The notes beneath the pieces were generated by a model that had not been told where the DNA came from, ran no database searches, and saw nothing but the letters and a program-made list of their open reading frames with translations. From an uncultured Microbacterium sp. (GTDB taxonomy: Bacteria > Actinomycetota > Actinomycetes > Actinomycetales > Microbacteriaceae), in contig NZ_FLQR01000007.1 in assembly GCF_900078385.1 (NCBI RefSeq), positions 248,001 to 312,000 on the forward strand: DNA of 64,000 bases, given 5' to 3'. The translations under genes were made by a program, and so were the position numbers. Positions 56,836 to 64,000 of this stretch are shown piece by piece (position 1 is the stretch's first letter; each line of letters opens with the position of its first letter).

Positions 56836-57714
56836 TCAGTCCTCCGGGTCGTCCGGGTCGATCGGCGCGTGGTGGTCGAAGCCCGCGAGCCCGGCCTTCC
56901 AGTACCCGCTGATCGCGTACTGCGCGCGCGGCAGTGCGAGGTCGTTGCGCAGGTGGCGGCGGAGCGCCACGAGCCGTCCGGCCTCCGCGGCGGCGAACAC
57001 ATAGGTGCCCGCGTCGATCCCGGCATCCCGCACGGCGGAGACGAGGTCATCGCCTGCGGCGGTGACGGATGCGGTCCGCCCGCCCTCCTGCGCGAGGTAG
57101 GTGCGCACCCACTCCAGGTCGCCGGGGATGTCGGCGATGACGTCGACCTCGGTCGTGGCCGGCACCTCGGCGAGGAACCGTCCGGCGGCCGGCAGGGCCG
57201 TCCCGTCGACGACGCACAGCACGCGGGGCGCTCCCTGCGGGGCGGCCTTCGAGCCGCGCGGGCCGACGACGACGAGCCGGTCTCCGACCTGCGCGCGCGC
57301 CGCCCACGCGGCGGCCGGCCCCGGGTCGTCGTGCAGCAGCAGGTCGATGTCGACGGAGCGCGTGCCGGAGGAGTCCTCCCGCGCGTGCAGGGGCGTGAAG
57401 TCGCGCGAGATCATGGGGCGATCGGGCCGGAGGATGCCGTCCTCCGCCGGGCCGGCGGCGGTCGGGGCGACGAGCTCGCCGGTGACCGGATCCGGGAAGA
57501 ACACCCGCACGTGGTCGCTCGGTCCGGCACTCGTGAAGTCGTGGAAGTCGGGTCCGGAGAGCGTCACCCGCACGAACTCGTCGACCGGCCGGCTCACCGC
57601 CGTGACGACGGCGTCGCGTGCCGTGAACCGATGGCGACCGCCGGCACGGTGGAACGGCGAGGTCGGGTCCTCGGCTGGTCGCCCAGGGCGGCGCAGCGGC
57701 GCGGCATCCGTCAT
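56836..57714 (-). CDS. Siderophore-interacting FAD-binding reductase
   Basis: 292 aa, SIP/ViuB family. The FAD-binding barrel has the RPMISRDFTPLHAR segment (RxYT-like site); the second half has PRVLCVVDGTALPAAGRFLAEVP and ends with ISGYWKAGLAGFDHH, the family hallmark (YWRxG). It reduces ferric siderophores in the cytosol with NAD(P)H. The GGGGAG site is 5 bases before the ATG. It follows purD by 17 bases on the same strand, and may be read through from it. No siderophore uptake genes are visible. Confidence 0.92.
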   Translation of the reverse strand: MTDAAPLRRPGRPAEDPTSPFHRAGGRHRFTARDAVVTAVSRPVDEFVRVTLSGPDFHDFTSAGPSDHVRVFFPDPVTGELVAPTAAGPAEDGILRPDRPMISRDFTPLHAREDSSGTRSVDIDLLLHDDPGPAAAWAARAQVGDRLVVVGPRGSKAAPQGAPRVLCVVDGTALPAAGRFLAEVPATTEVDVIADIPGDLEWVRTYLAQEGGRTASVTAAGDDLVSAVRDAGIDAGTYVFAAAEAGRLVALRRHLRNDLALPRAQYAISGYWKAGLAGFDHHAPIDPDDPED

Positions 57715-57731
57715 GTGAGCTCCCCGCCCGG

Positions 57732-59003
57732 TTACTCCGCGACCTGCGCCGCGATGTCGGTGCGGTGGTGCGACCCCTCGAGCGTGATCTCGGCGAGGGC
57801 GCGGTAGGCGCGCTCGCGGGCCTCGAAGAACGTGTTGCCGAGCGCGACGACGTTGAGCACCCGCCCGCCGGTCGCGACGAGCTGACCGTCCCGCTCGGCC
57901 GTGGCGGCGTGCGCGAGGTGGACTCCGTCGACGGCCGCGGCGGCATCCAGCCCGTGCAGCGGACGCCCGGTGACGGGCGCCTCCGGGTAGCCCTCGCTCG
58001 CGAGGACGACGGTGACGGCGGCCGCCTCGGCGAATTGCGGTGCCGGCTCGTCCTCGAGGTGGCCGCTCGCCGCGGCCATCAGCAGGCTCGACAGCGGCGT
58101 CACGAGGCGGGCCAGCACGACCTGGGTCTCCGGGTCGCCGAAGCGGGCATTGAACTCGATGACCTTGATGCCGTGCTCGGTGAGGATGAGGCCGGCGTAC
58201 AGCAGCCCGATGAACGGCGTGCCCTCGGCATCCAGCTGGCGGATGACGGGCTCCGCGACGGTGCGGGTGACCTCCGCGACGAACTCCTCCTCGCCGCCGA
58301 AGGCGCCGGCGAGCCACGGCAGCGGCGAGTACGCGCCCATGCCGCCGGTGTTCGGGCCGGCGTCGCCGTCGTAGGCGCGCTTGAAGTCCTGTGCGGGGCT
58401 GAGCGCCCGGACGGTGTCGCCGTCGGAGACGAAGAAGAGCGAGACCTCCGGGCCGGAGAGGAACTCCTCGACGAGGATCGGACCGCTCGGCAGGTACACG
58501 TCGGCGTGCGCGAGCGCGGCCTCGCGGTCGTCGGTCACAACGACGCCCTTCCCGGCGGCGAGGCCGTCGGCCTTCACCACGTGCGGGGCGCCGTACTCGT
58601 CCAGGGCGGCCTCGACCTCGGCGCGGGTGTGCGCGCGGACCGCGCGGCCCGTGGGGACGCCCGCGGCCTCCATGATGCGCTTCGCGAAGGCCTTGGAGCC
58701 CTCGAGCTGCGCCGCGGCCTTGCCGGGACCGAACACGGGGATGCCGCGCCGGCGCAGCGCGTCGGCGACGCCCGCGACGAGGGGCGCTTCTGGGCCGATG
58801 ATGACGAGGTCGATCCGCTCGTCGTCGGCGTACTGCGTCACGGCGCCGGGGGCGGTGACGTCGAGGGCGGTCACGAGCGTCGCGTCGGCCGCGATGCCCG
58901 CGTTGCCGGGGGCCGCGAACACCTCGTGCCCCGCGTCCTCGGCGCGCAGCGCCAGGATGATGGCGTGCTCGCGCGCGCCCGAACCGAGGACCAGGATTCT
59001 CAC
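57732..59003 (-). CDS. purD: Phosphoribosylamine-glycine ligase
   Basis: 423 aa, normal. [12 protein letters not shown] at the N terminus, the ATP-grasp core with [27 protein letters not shown] and [16 protein letters not shown] are conserved. It makes GAR from phosphoribosylamine and glycine. The GTG start lies 6 bases after TAGGCT and is leaderless. It is the first gene of a small unit with the siderophore-interacting protein, and diverges from the SCP-like gene. Confidence 0.96.
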   Translation of the reverse strand: MRILVLGSGAREHAIILALRAEDAGHEVFAAPGNAGIAADATLVTALDVTAPGAVTQYADDERIDLVIIGPEAPLVAGVADALRRRGIPVFGPGKAAAQLEGSKAFAKRIMEAAGVPTGRAVRAHTRAEVEAALDEYGAPHVVKADGLAAGKGVVVTDDREAALAHADVYLPSGPILVEEFLSGPEVSLFFVSDGDTVRALSPAQDFKRAYDGDAGPNTGGMGAYSPLPWLAGAFGGEEEFVAEVTRTVAEPVIRQLDAEGTPFIGLLYAGLILTEHGIKVIEFNARFGDPETQVVLARLVTPLSSLLMAAASGHLEDEPAPQFAEAAAVTVVLASEGYPEAPVTGRPLHGLDAAAAVDGVHLAHAATAERDGQLVATGGRVLNVVALGNTFFEARERAYRALAEITLEGSHHRTDIAAQVAE

Positions 59004-59009
59004 CCTGCC

Positions 59010-59015
59010 AGCCTA
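59010..59015 (-). promoter_or_regulatory. Leaderless -10 hexamer TAGGCT (purD)
   Basis: TAGGCT on the minus strand, 6 bases before GTG 59003. Confidence 0.6.
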
Positions 59016-59106
59016 CCGACGACGATGCGCCACAACTCCGCCTGAGGTCGTCATCGGGCGTCCGCGGGACCGGATCCGTCGCCTTCGGGCGGAGTCACGG
59101 TGCGGG

Positions 59107-59112
59107 TACCGT
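59107..59112 (+). promoter_or_regulatory. Leaderless -10 hexamer TACCGT (SCP-like)
   Basis: TACCGT, 7 bases before ATG 59120. It overlaps an in-frame GTG at 59111, which is thereby disfavoured as start. Confidence 0.5.
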
Positions 59113-59119
59113 GGTCGGC

Positions 59120-59476
59120 ATGCCCCGCAGGATCTCCACGGACGACGGTCGCGCCGCGCTCGCCGCGGTCGCCGGCGCCGCGGCACCGGCCCGGACCGAT
59201 CTCGCGACGGCGGTCCGCTATCTCCTGCAGCTGCTCGCGGAGAAGGCCCCGGGCAATTCTGTCGAGGTGCGGGTGCCGCCGTTCGGCGCCGTGCAGGCCG
59301 TCGAGGGGCCGCGGCACACGCGCGGCACGCCGCCGAACGTCGTCGAGACCGACCCTGCGACGTGGATCGCGCTCGCGACCGGCGCCGAGGCCTGGGCCGA
59401 CGCCGTGGCAGGCGGACGCATCCTCGCCTCCGGGACGCGCGCCGACCTCCAAGAACTCCTCCCGCTGCGGCCATGA
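59120..59476 (+). CDS. Sterol-carrier-like family protein
   Basis: 118 aa. The fold is SCP2-like: helical start, then [69 protein letters not shown]. This conserved actinobacterial protein is repeatedly found close to purine genes, as here between purD and purM. The ligand is unknown. The WxxLxxG...G...ASG pattern is the SCP2 core. Confidence 0.85.
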   Translation: MPRRISTDDGRAALAAVAGAAAPARTDLATAVRYLLQLLAEKAPGNSVEVRVPPFGAVQAVEGPRHTRGTPPNVVETDPATWIALATGAEAWADAVAGGRILASGTRADLQELLPLRP

Positions 59477-59496
59477 CCGCCCCGCGCGGTGGGACA

Positions 59497-59823
59497 ATGG
59501 ATGCCATGACCGATCCCGCTCCGGAGCACATCGAGACGGCGCGACTGCGCCGCAGCCCCCGGTACGGGGCGTTCCTGGCGGCGGGCGCCGCGCTCGGCCT
59601 CCTCGTGGCCCTCGTCCTCACCTTCGCGTTCGACGGCACCTCCACCACGAGCGACGCGGGCGTCACCTACTCGACCGGTCAGGTGTTCGGCTTCCTCATC
59701 CTCGTGTGCATCCCGATCGGGATGGCGATCGGCATCACCGTCGCGCTCATCCTCGACCGCCGGCTCAGCCGCCGCACGCGCGACGTCCTCATCGACCACC
59801 AGCACCTCCTCGACGAGGAGTGA
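59497..59823 (+). CDS. Small two-helix membrane protein
   Basis: 108 aa from ATG 59497, or 105 aa from ATG 59506. Two transmembrane helices lie at ~26-46 and ~66-88. Between them is a short exported loop (DGTSTTSDAGVTYSTGQ), and both ends are cytosolic and charged (HIETARLRRSPRYG; DRRLSRRTRDVLIDHQHLLDEE). No known domain. It lies 20 bases behind the SCP-like gene, perhaps co-transcribed. The stop is 3 bases from the opposing stop at 59827. Confidence 0.75.
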   Translation: MDAMTDPAPEHIETARLRRSPRYGAFLAAGAALGLLVALVLTFAFDGTSTTSDAGVTYSTGQVFGFLILVCIPIGMAIGITVALILDRRLSRRTRDVLIDHQHLLDEE

Positions 59824-59826
59824 CCG

Positions 59827-60432
59827 CTACGCGATGTCCGCGATGACCGGGCCGATCGCCGCGTCGAACGCGACGACATCCCCGCGCAGGCTGTCGGTCA
59901 CCGCGATCGTGAGCGACCCGATCCACCACACGCCGCGCTGAGCCAGCGGCAGCACCTGCACGTTCAACTCGAACGAGTGGGCCCGGCGGCCGATGTGCCG
60001 CTCGTGCTGCGCGATGGCGCTCGCGTAGGCGCGGTACGACGTGCCCGTCCCGACGTGCGCCGTCGCACGGTACCGGTCGTGCGCGTGCCGCGCGTAGTCC
60101 ACGGCATCCTCGCCGAACGGTCCGATCGCGTCCCGCAGCTCGTCATACCCCTCGGTGGGCAGCGCGATGAGCATGTCGAACCCGTCGACCAGATCGAGGG
60201 GCACGGGCGAGGGATGCGCCTGCGGCTCGACCGTCATCGCCCAGACGGCCCGCCACTGCCGCTCCAGGACGGACTGCTCCTCCTCCGCCCGCGGCAGGCC
60301 GCTCGGGATGCCGCGCAGATGCGGCAGCTCCTCCGGCGAGCGGATGCCGAGCACCTGGCGCAGGTAGAGCATGACGAGCACCGGCAACCCGGCCTCCTCG
60401 CGCACGACCCACTCCGGTCCTCCGGCGTTCAT
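59827..60432 (-). CDS. Hypothetical protein beside purM
   Basis: 201 aa. A soluble protein with no signal or membrane segment. Recognisable stretches are EWVVREEAGLPVLVMLYLRQVLGI near the start and SFELNVQVLPLAQRGVWWIGSLTIAVTDSLRGD near the end. I do not recognise the family. ATG 60432 is chosen over GTG 60438 because it is 6 bases after TAGGAT. It is divergent from purM with the two leaderless promoters about 90 bases apart. Confidence 0.75.
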   Translation of the reverse strand: MNAGGPEWVVREEAGLPVLVMLYLRQVLGIRSPEELPHLRGIPSGLPRAEEEQSVLERQWRAVWAMTVEPQAHPSPVPLDLVDGFDMLIALPTEGYDELRDAIGPFGEDAVDYARHAHDRYRATAHVGTGTSYRAYASAIAQHERHIGRRAHSFELNVQVLPLAQRGVWWIGSLTIAVTDSLRGDVVAFDAAIGPVIADIA

Positions 60433-60438
60433 GTCCAC

Positions 60439-60444
60439 ATCCTA
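60439..60444 (-). promoter_or_regulatory. Leaderless -10 hexamer TAGGAT (gene 59827-60432)
   Basis: TAGGAT on the minus strand, 6 bases before ATG 60432. Confidence 0.55.
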
Positions 60445-60534
60445 TGGCGGCGGATGCCCGCGCCGACGGGGCGGGAGCATGTCCGGCGGGGCCCGCTGAG
60501 GATCGCGGCGGCGCGGGGGCGGCCGACGGGCCGG

Positions 60535-60540
60535 TAGGCT
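60535..60540 (+). promoter_or_regulatory. Leaderless -10 hexamer TAGGCT (purM)
   Basis: TAGGCT, 6 bases before GTG 60547. Confidence 0.6.
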
Positions 60541-60546
60541 GATCGC

Positions 60547-61659
60547 GTGGCCTCGACTCCCCACAATCCCTATACCGAAGCCGGCGTCGACACTGCGGCG
60601 GGAGACCTCGCCGTCGAGTTGATGAAATCGGCTGTCCGGCGCACCCATGGCCCCGAAGTCCTCGGCGGTGTGGGTGGCTTCGCCGGCCTCTTCGACGCCT
60701 CCGCCCTGACCGGCTACCGGCGCCCGCTGCTGGCGACGAGCACCGACGGCGTGGGCACGAAGGTCGCGATCGCGCAGGCCATCGACAAGCACGACACGAT
60801 CGGGCAGGACCTCGTCGGCATGGTCGTCGACGACATCGTCGTCGTGGGCGCGCGGCCCCTCTTCATGACGGACTACATCGCGTGCGGGAAGGTGTTCCCG
60901 CAGCGCATCGCCGACATCGTGCGCGGCATCGCGGACGGCTGCGCCGCGACCGGCACGGCCCTCGTCGGCGGCGAGACGGCGGAGCACCCGGGCCTCCTGG
61001 GTGTCAACGACTACGACGTCGCCGGCGCGGCGACCGGCATCGTCGAGGCAGACGAGGTGCTCGGCGCCGAGCGGGTGCAGAGCGGCGACGTCGTGCTCGC
61101 ACTGGCCTCCAGCGGCCTGCACTCCAACGGCTACTCGCTCGTCCGCCACATCGTCGCGCGGGCCGGCATCGGCTACGGCGGCCACGCCGCCGACTTCGGC
61201 CGCACCTGGGGCGAGCAGCTCCTCGAGCCGACGCGCCTGTACACGACGCCCCTGCTGCGCGCGATCGAGGCGCTCGGCGGCGGCATCCATTCGCTCAGCC
61301 ACGTCACCGGCGGCGGCATCGCGGCCAACCTCGCCCGCGTCCTGCCGCAGGAGGCCTGGGTCGACGTCGACCGTTCGACCTGGTCGCCCTCGCTCGTCTT
61401 CCGCGTGCTCGCCGACCTCGGCGACTTGTCGCTCGAGCAGACCGAGGGCACCTGGAATCTCGGCGTCGGGTTCCTGGCCGTCGTCGCCGCCGATCAGGCG
61501 GATGCCGCGATCTCCGCGCTGTCCGCCGACGGCATCGCGACCTGGCAGGTCGGCGAGGTCTCGACCGCGACGCGGCCCGAGGGCGAGTACGAGCAGGGCG
61601 CGAAGGGCGTCGACGGCGGCGCCGTCCGCCTCGTCGGCAGCTATGCAGAATCTGACTGA
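60547..61659 (+). CDS. purM: Phosphoribosylformylglycinamidine cyclo-ligase
   Basis: 370 aa, normal. GVGGFAGLFDASALTGYRRPLLATSTDGVGTKV near the N terminus, the MVVDDIVVVGARPLFMTDYIACGKV segment, and LASSGLHSNGYSLVR with HVTGGGIAANLARVLP are conserved. It closes FGAM to AIR. It is followed by purF after 26 bases, forming a purMF unit. The GTG start is leaderless. In many Actinobacteria the order is purF-purM, so purM first is a small difference. Confidence 0.96.
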   Translation: MASTPHNPYTEAGVDTAAGDLAVELMKSAVRRTHGPEVLGGVGGFAGLFDASALTGYRRPLLATSTDGVGTKVAIAQAIDKHDTIGQDLVGMVVDDIVVVGARPLFMTDYIACGKVFPQRIADIVRGIADGCAATGTALVGGETAEHPGLLGVNDYDVAGAATGIVEADEVLGAERVQSGDVVLALASSGLHSNGYSLVRHIVARAGIGYGGHAADFGRTWGEQLLEPTRLYTTPLLRAIEALGGGIHSLSHVTGGGIAANLARVLPQEAWVDVDRSTWSPSLVFRVLADLGDLSLEQTEGTWNLGVGFLAVVAADQADAAISALSADGIATWQVGEVSTATRPEGEYEQGAKGVDGGAVRLVGSYAESD

Positions 61660-61685
61660 GCAACACGGAATGGCCAAGTAGCAAT

Positions 61686-63149
61686 ATGTGCGGAATCGTC
61701 GGCGTCGTCGGTCAAGGACACGTCAACCAGGATGTCTACGACTCGCTGCTGCTCCTCCAGCACCGCGGGCAGGACTCGACGGGCATCGCGACGGCCGAAC
61801 CCAGCGGGGTGTTCCACCTCGCGAAGGCGCGCGGCATGGTCCGCGAGGCGTTCCGGACGCGCGACATGCGCGCACTCCTCGGCACGATCGGGCTCGGCCA
61901 TGTGCGCTACGCCACGAAGGGGACGGCATCCAGCGAGGAGGAGGCGCAGCCCTTCTACGTCAACGCCCCCTACGGCATCGTGCTCGTGCACAACGGCAAC
62001 CTCACGAACACGCGCGAGCTGACCGAGGAGCTGTTCCACAACGACCGTCGGCACCTCAACACGAGCTCCGACACCGAGCTCCTCGTCAACGTCCTCGCCA
62101 ACGAGCTGCAGTCCTCGATCGCCGGACTCGAGCTCGACCCGGAGCAGATCTTCCACGCGGTCGCCCGCGTGCACGAGCGCGTCGAGGGCTCGTACGCGTC
62201 GATCGCGCTCATCGCCGGCTACGGGCTGCTCGCCTTCCGCGACCCGTTCGGCATCCGCCCGCTCATCCTCGGGACGCGCAAGGCGGCGAACGGCCACTAC
62301 GAGTGGATCGTGGCCTCCGAGTCGCTCGTGCTGGAGAACGGCGGCTTCGACGTCGTGCGCGACGTCGCCCCGGGCGAGGCGGTCTTCATCGACCTCGAGG
62401 GACGACTGCACACGAAGCAGTGCGCGGCGAACCCGCGCCTCGCCCCGTGCTCGTTCGAGTACGTCTACCTCGCGCGCCCGGACAGCGAGATGAACGGCAT
62501 CTCGGTGTACGAGGCGCGGCTGCGGATGGGCGAGCGCCTCGCCGACACCATCGCGAAGTACACGCCGCAGGGCTCGATCGACGTCGTCATGCCGATCCCG
62601 GACTCGTCCCGCCCCGCCGCGATGCAGGTGGCGCGGAAGCTCGGCCTGGAATACCGGGAGGGGTTCTACAAGAACCGCTACATCGGGCGGACGTTCATCA
62701 TGCCGGGCCAGGCGGTGCGCAAGAAGAGCGTGCGGCAGAAGCTCAACGCGATGTCGAGCGAGTTCAAGGGCAAGAACGTGCTGCTGATCGACGACTCGAT
62801 CGTGCGCGGGACGACCTCCAAGGAGATCATCCAGATGGCACGGGATGCCGGGGCGAAGTCCGTGACCTTCGCCTCCGCCGCACCGCCCGTCCGCTTCCCG
62901 CACGTGTACGGGATCAACATGCCCTCGCGGCAGGAGCTCGTCGCCCACGGCCGCACGATTCCGGAAATCGCCGAGGAGCTCGGCTGCGACTACCTGGTCT
63001 ACCAGGAGATCGACGACCTCAAGGCCGCGATCCTCGAGGGCTCGCCCGATGTCGAGGACCTCGACATGAGCTGCTTCGACGGCCGCTACGTCACCGGCAC
63101 GGTCAGCGACGAGTACCTCGCGTGGGTCGAGGGCTCGCAGGAGTCCTGA
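61686..63149 (+). CDS. purF: Amidophosphoribosyltransferase
   Basis: 487 aa. The N-terminal nucleophile Cys2 (MCGIVGVVG) follows the start Met directly, with no propeptide. The glutaminase half has LGHVRYATKG and LVHNGNLTN. The phosphoribosyltransferase half has the PRPP motif VLLIDDSIVRGTTSKEI. It makes phosphoribosylamine, the first step of purine synthesis. No ribosome binding site and no good -10 precede the ATG. A 12-codon open frame (61643-61681) ends 4 bases upstream, so purF may be translated by coupling. Confidence 0.96.
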   Translation: MCGIVGVVGQGHVNQDVYDSLLLLQHRGQDSTGIATAEPSGVFHLAKARGMVREAFRTRDMRALLGTIGLGHVRYATKGTASSEEEAQPFYVNAPYGIVLVHNGNLTNTRELTEELFHNDRRHLNTSSDTELLVNVLANELQSSIAGLELDPEQIFHAVARVHERVEGSYASIALIAGYGLLAFRDPFGIRPLILGTRKAANGHYEWIVASESLVLENGGFDVVRDVAPGEAVFIDLEGRLHTKQCAANPRLAPCSFEYVYLARPDSEMNGISVYEARLRMGERLADTIAKYTPQGSIDVVMPIPDSSRPAAMQVARKLGLEYREGFYKNRYIGRTFIMPGQAVRKKSVRQKLNAMSSEFKGKNVLLIDDSIVRGTTSKEIIQMARDAGAKSVTFASAAPPVRFPHVYGINMPSRQELVAHGRTIPEIAEELGCDYLVYQEIDDLKAAILEGSPDVEDLDMSCFDGRYVTGTVSDEYLAWVEGSQES

Positions 63150-63169
63150 CCGCTCGGTCCGCGTCGGTC

Positions 63170-63182
63170 GGGGCCGCGCCCC
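63170..63182 (+). terminator. Short hairpin behind purF
   Basis: GGGGC-CGC-GCCCC, a 5-bp stem, 20 bases after the purF stop and just before the next promoter hexamer. No T-run. Confidence 0.3.
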
Positions 63183-63190
63183 TCCGCACC

Positions 63191-63196
63191 TAGGCT
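63191..63196 (+). promoter_or_regulatory. Leaderless -10 hexamer TAGGCT (MFS gene)
   Basis: TAGGCT, 6 bases before GTG 63203. Confidence 0.6.
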
Positions 63197-63202
63197 GGAC
63201 CG

Positions 63203-64000
63203 GTGACCGACTCCGCGCCGACCCGCCCCGTCTGGCAGGGTCGCACCCTCGCGCTTCTCGGCATCGTCCTCTTCGCCTTCTCGCTGCGCTCGGCGGTCGC
63301 GTCGCTCTCGCCGGTCGTCGACCACATCCAGGCCGATATTCCCGTCCCGGCATGGGTCATCGGTCTCATCGGCACGGCGCCGCCGGTGTGCTTCGCCCTC
63401 TTCGGCATCCTGACCCCGCAGTTCGAGCGCAGATGGGGACTGGAGCGGACGAGCGTGATCTCGCTCGCGATCGTGACCGCTGGTCTCGTGGCGCGCGGCC
63501 TGGCCGGTGACGCGACGTCCCTCGTGCTGAGCACGGCGCTCATCTTCGCCGGTGCGGGGATGGGCAACATCCTGCTGCCACCGCTGGTGAAGAAGTACTT
63601 CCCCGACCGCATCGGGCTGATGACGACGCTGTACTCCACGACGATGGCGTTCTCGACGTTCCTGCCGCCGCTGTTCGCCGTGCCGGTCGCGGATGCGGCG
63701 GGGTGGCGCCTCTCGCTCGGCATGTGGGCCGTGTTCGCGTTCCTCGCGACGATCCCGTGGATCACCCTGCTCGTGCGCCATCGCTCGGATCCGCACCTGG
63801 CCGACATCGAGGAGGCGAGTCCGGGCGTGCTGGGGCGGCTGTGGCGGCTGCCCCTCGCCTGGGCGCTCGCCATCACGTTCGCCACCTCGTCCGCGATCGC
63901 GTACACGTCCTTCGCGTGGCTGCCGTCCCTGCTCGTGGACACCGCGGGGGTGACGCCGGCCGAGGCGGGCGCGCTGCTGTCGCTCTTCGCGATCATGGGC
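63203..64000 (+). CDS. CynX/NimT-type MFS transporter (cut by right edge)
   Basis: The first 266 residues are visible, ending in frame at the window edge. About eight transmembrane helices are seen. LFAFSLRSAVASLSPVVDHI in helix 1 and GMGNILLPPLVKKYFPDRIGLMTTLYSTTMAF are the hallmarks of the CynX/NimT (COG2807) group of MFS proteins. Members transport cyanate or nitroimidazole-like compounds, or have no known substrate. The GTG start is leaderless. Confidence 0.85.
   Translation, partial: MTDSAPTRPVWQGRTLALLGIVLFAFSLRSAVASLSPVVDHIQADIPVPAWVIGLIGTAPPVCFALFGILTPQFERRWGLERTSVISLAIVTAGLVARGLAGDATSLVLSTALIFAGAGMGNILLPPLVKKYFPDRIGLMTTLYSTTMAFSTFLPPLFAVPVADAAGWRLSLGMWAVFAFLATIPWITLLVRHRSDPHLADIEEASPGVLGRLWRLPLAWALAITFATSSAIAYTSFAWLPSLLVDTAGVTPAEAGALLSLFAIMG

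Overview
The window is chromosomal DNA of a very GC-rich actinobacterium. The best guess is Microbacteriaceae, probably Microbacterium or a close relative. Supporting this are the actinobacterial mismatch endonuclease NucS, a fused MrpA in a six-gene antiporter operon, the SufS-SufU pair, a DUF2510 protein, a DUF222/HNH protein, many GTG starts and many leaderless transcripts. Coding density is very high and most gaps are under 100 bases. I see no rRNA, tRNA, CRISPR array, insertion sequence or prophage.

Layout. 1-6.4 kb: an edge-truncated DUF2510 protein, a secreted AMIN-like protein, a GntR regulator, a cold-shock protein with a structured leader, a coiled-coil membrane protein coupled to a HAD phosphatase, nucS, and an MFS exporter divergent from a LacI regulator. 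7.5-13.8 kb: the mrpACDEFG cation/proton antiporter operon. 13.8-26.1 kb: penicillin-acylase-family enzyme, argG, purA, a beta-propeller lactonase, chorismate mutase, two paralogous membrane proteins of unknown function, purL and two small proteins. 26.1-32.7 kb: a TerC-family protein, a DksA-type zinc finger, an ArsR/SRPBCC pair, sufS-sufU and an APC permease. 32.7-42.5 kb: M20 amidohydrolase, an alpha-glucosidase/LacI pair, apt, a hydroxyacid dehydrogenase and an NMT1/THI5-type ABC importer. 42.7-50.3 kb: a DUF1761 protein, purSQ and a complete ceb-type operon (binding protein, two permeases, GH1 beta-glucosidase, LacI regulator) with three CebR-like operators. 50.4-64 kb: nucleobase permease, purC, HNH protein, TfoX-like protein, PadR/MFS pair, siderophore-interacting protein, purD, SCP-like protein, purM, purF and an edge-truncated CynX-type MFS protein.

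How the genes work together. Purine metabolism is the main thread. purA, purL, apt, purS-purQ, a nucleobase permease, purC, purD and purM-purF are spread over the window rather than grouped in one operon. Sugar use is the second thread: two LacI-controlled glycosidase loci have operators that can be read directly in the DNA.

The most general signal is regulatory. About twenty genes start 6-8 bases after a TANNNT-type -10 hexamer with no ribosome binding site, which points to widespread leaderless transcription and fixes several start codons. Other items for follow-up are a three-hairpin element at 493-579, the cold-shock leader, the paralogous pair at 21.5-23.2 kb, and an abundant GGATGCC/GGCATCC word. 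I did not find a clear-cut new defence or biosynthetic system.
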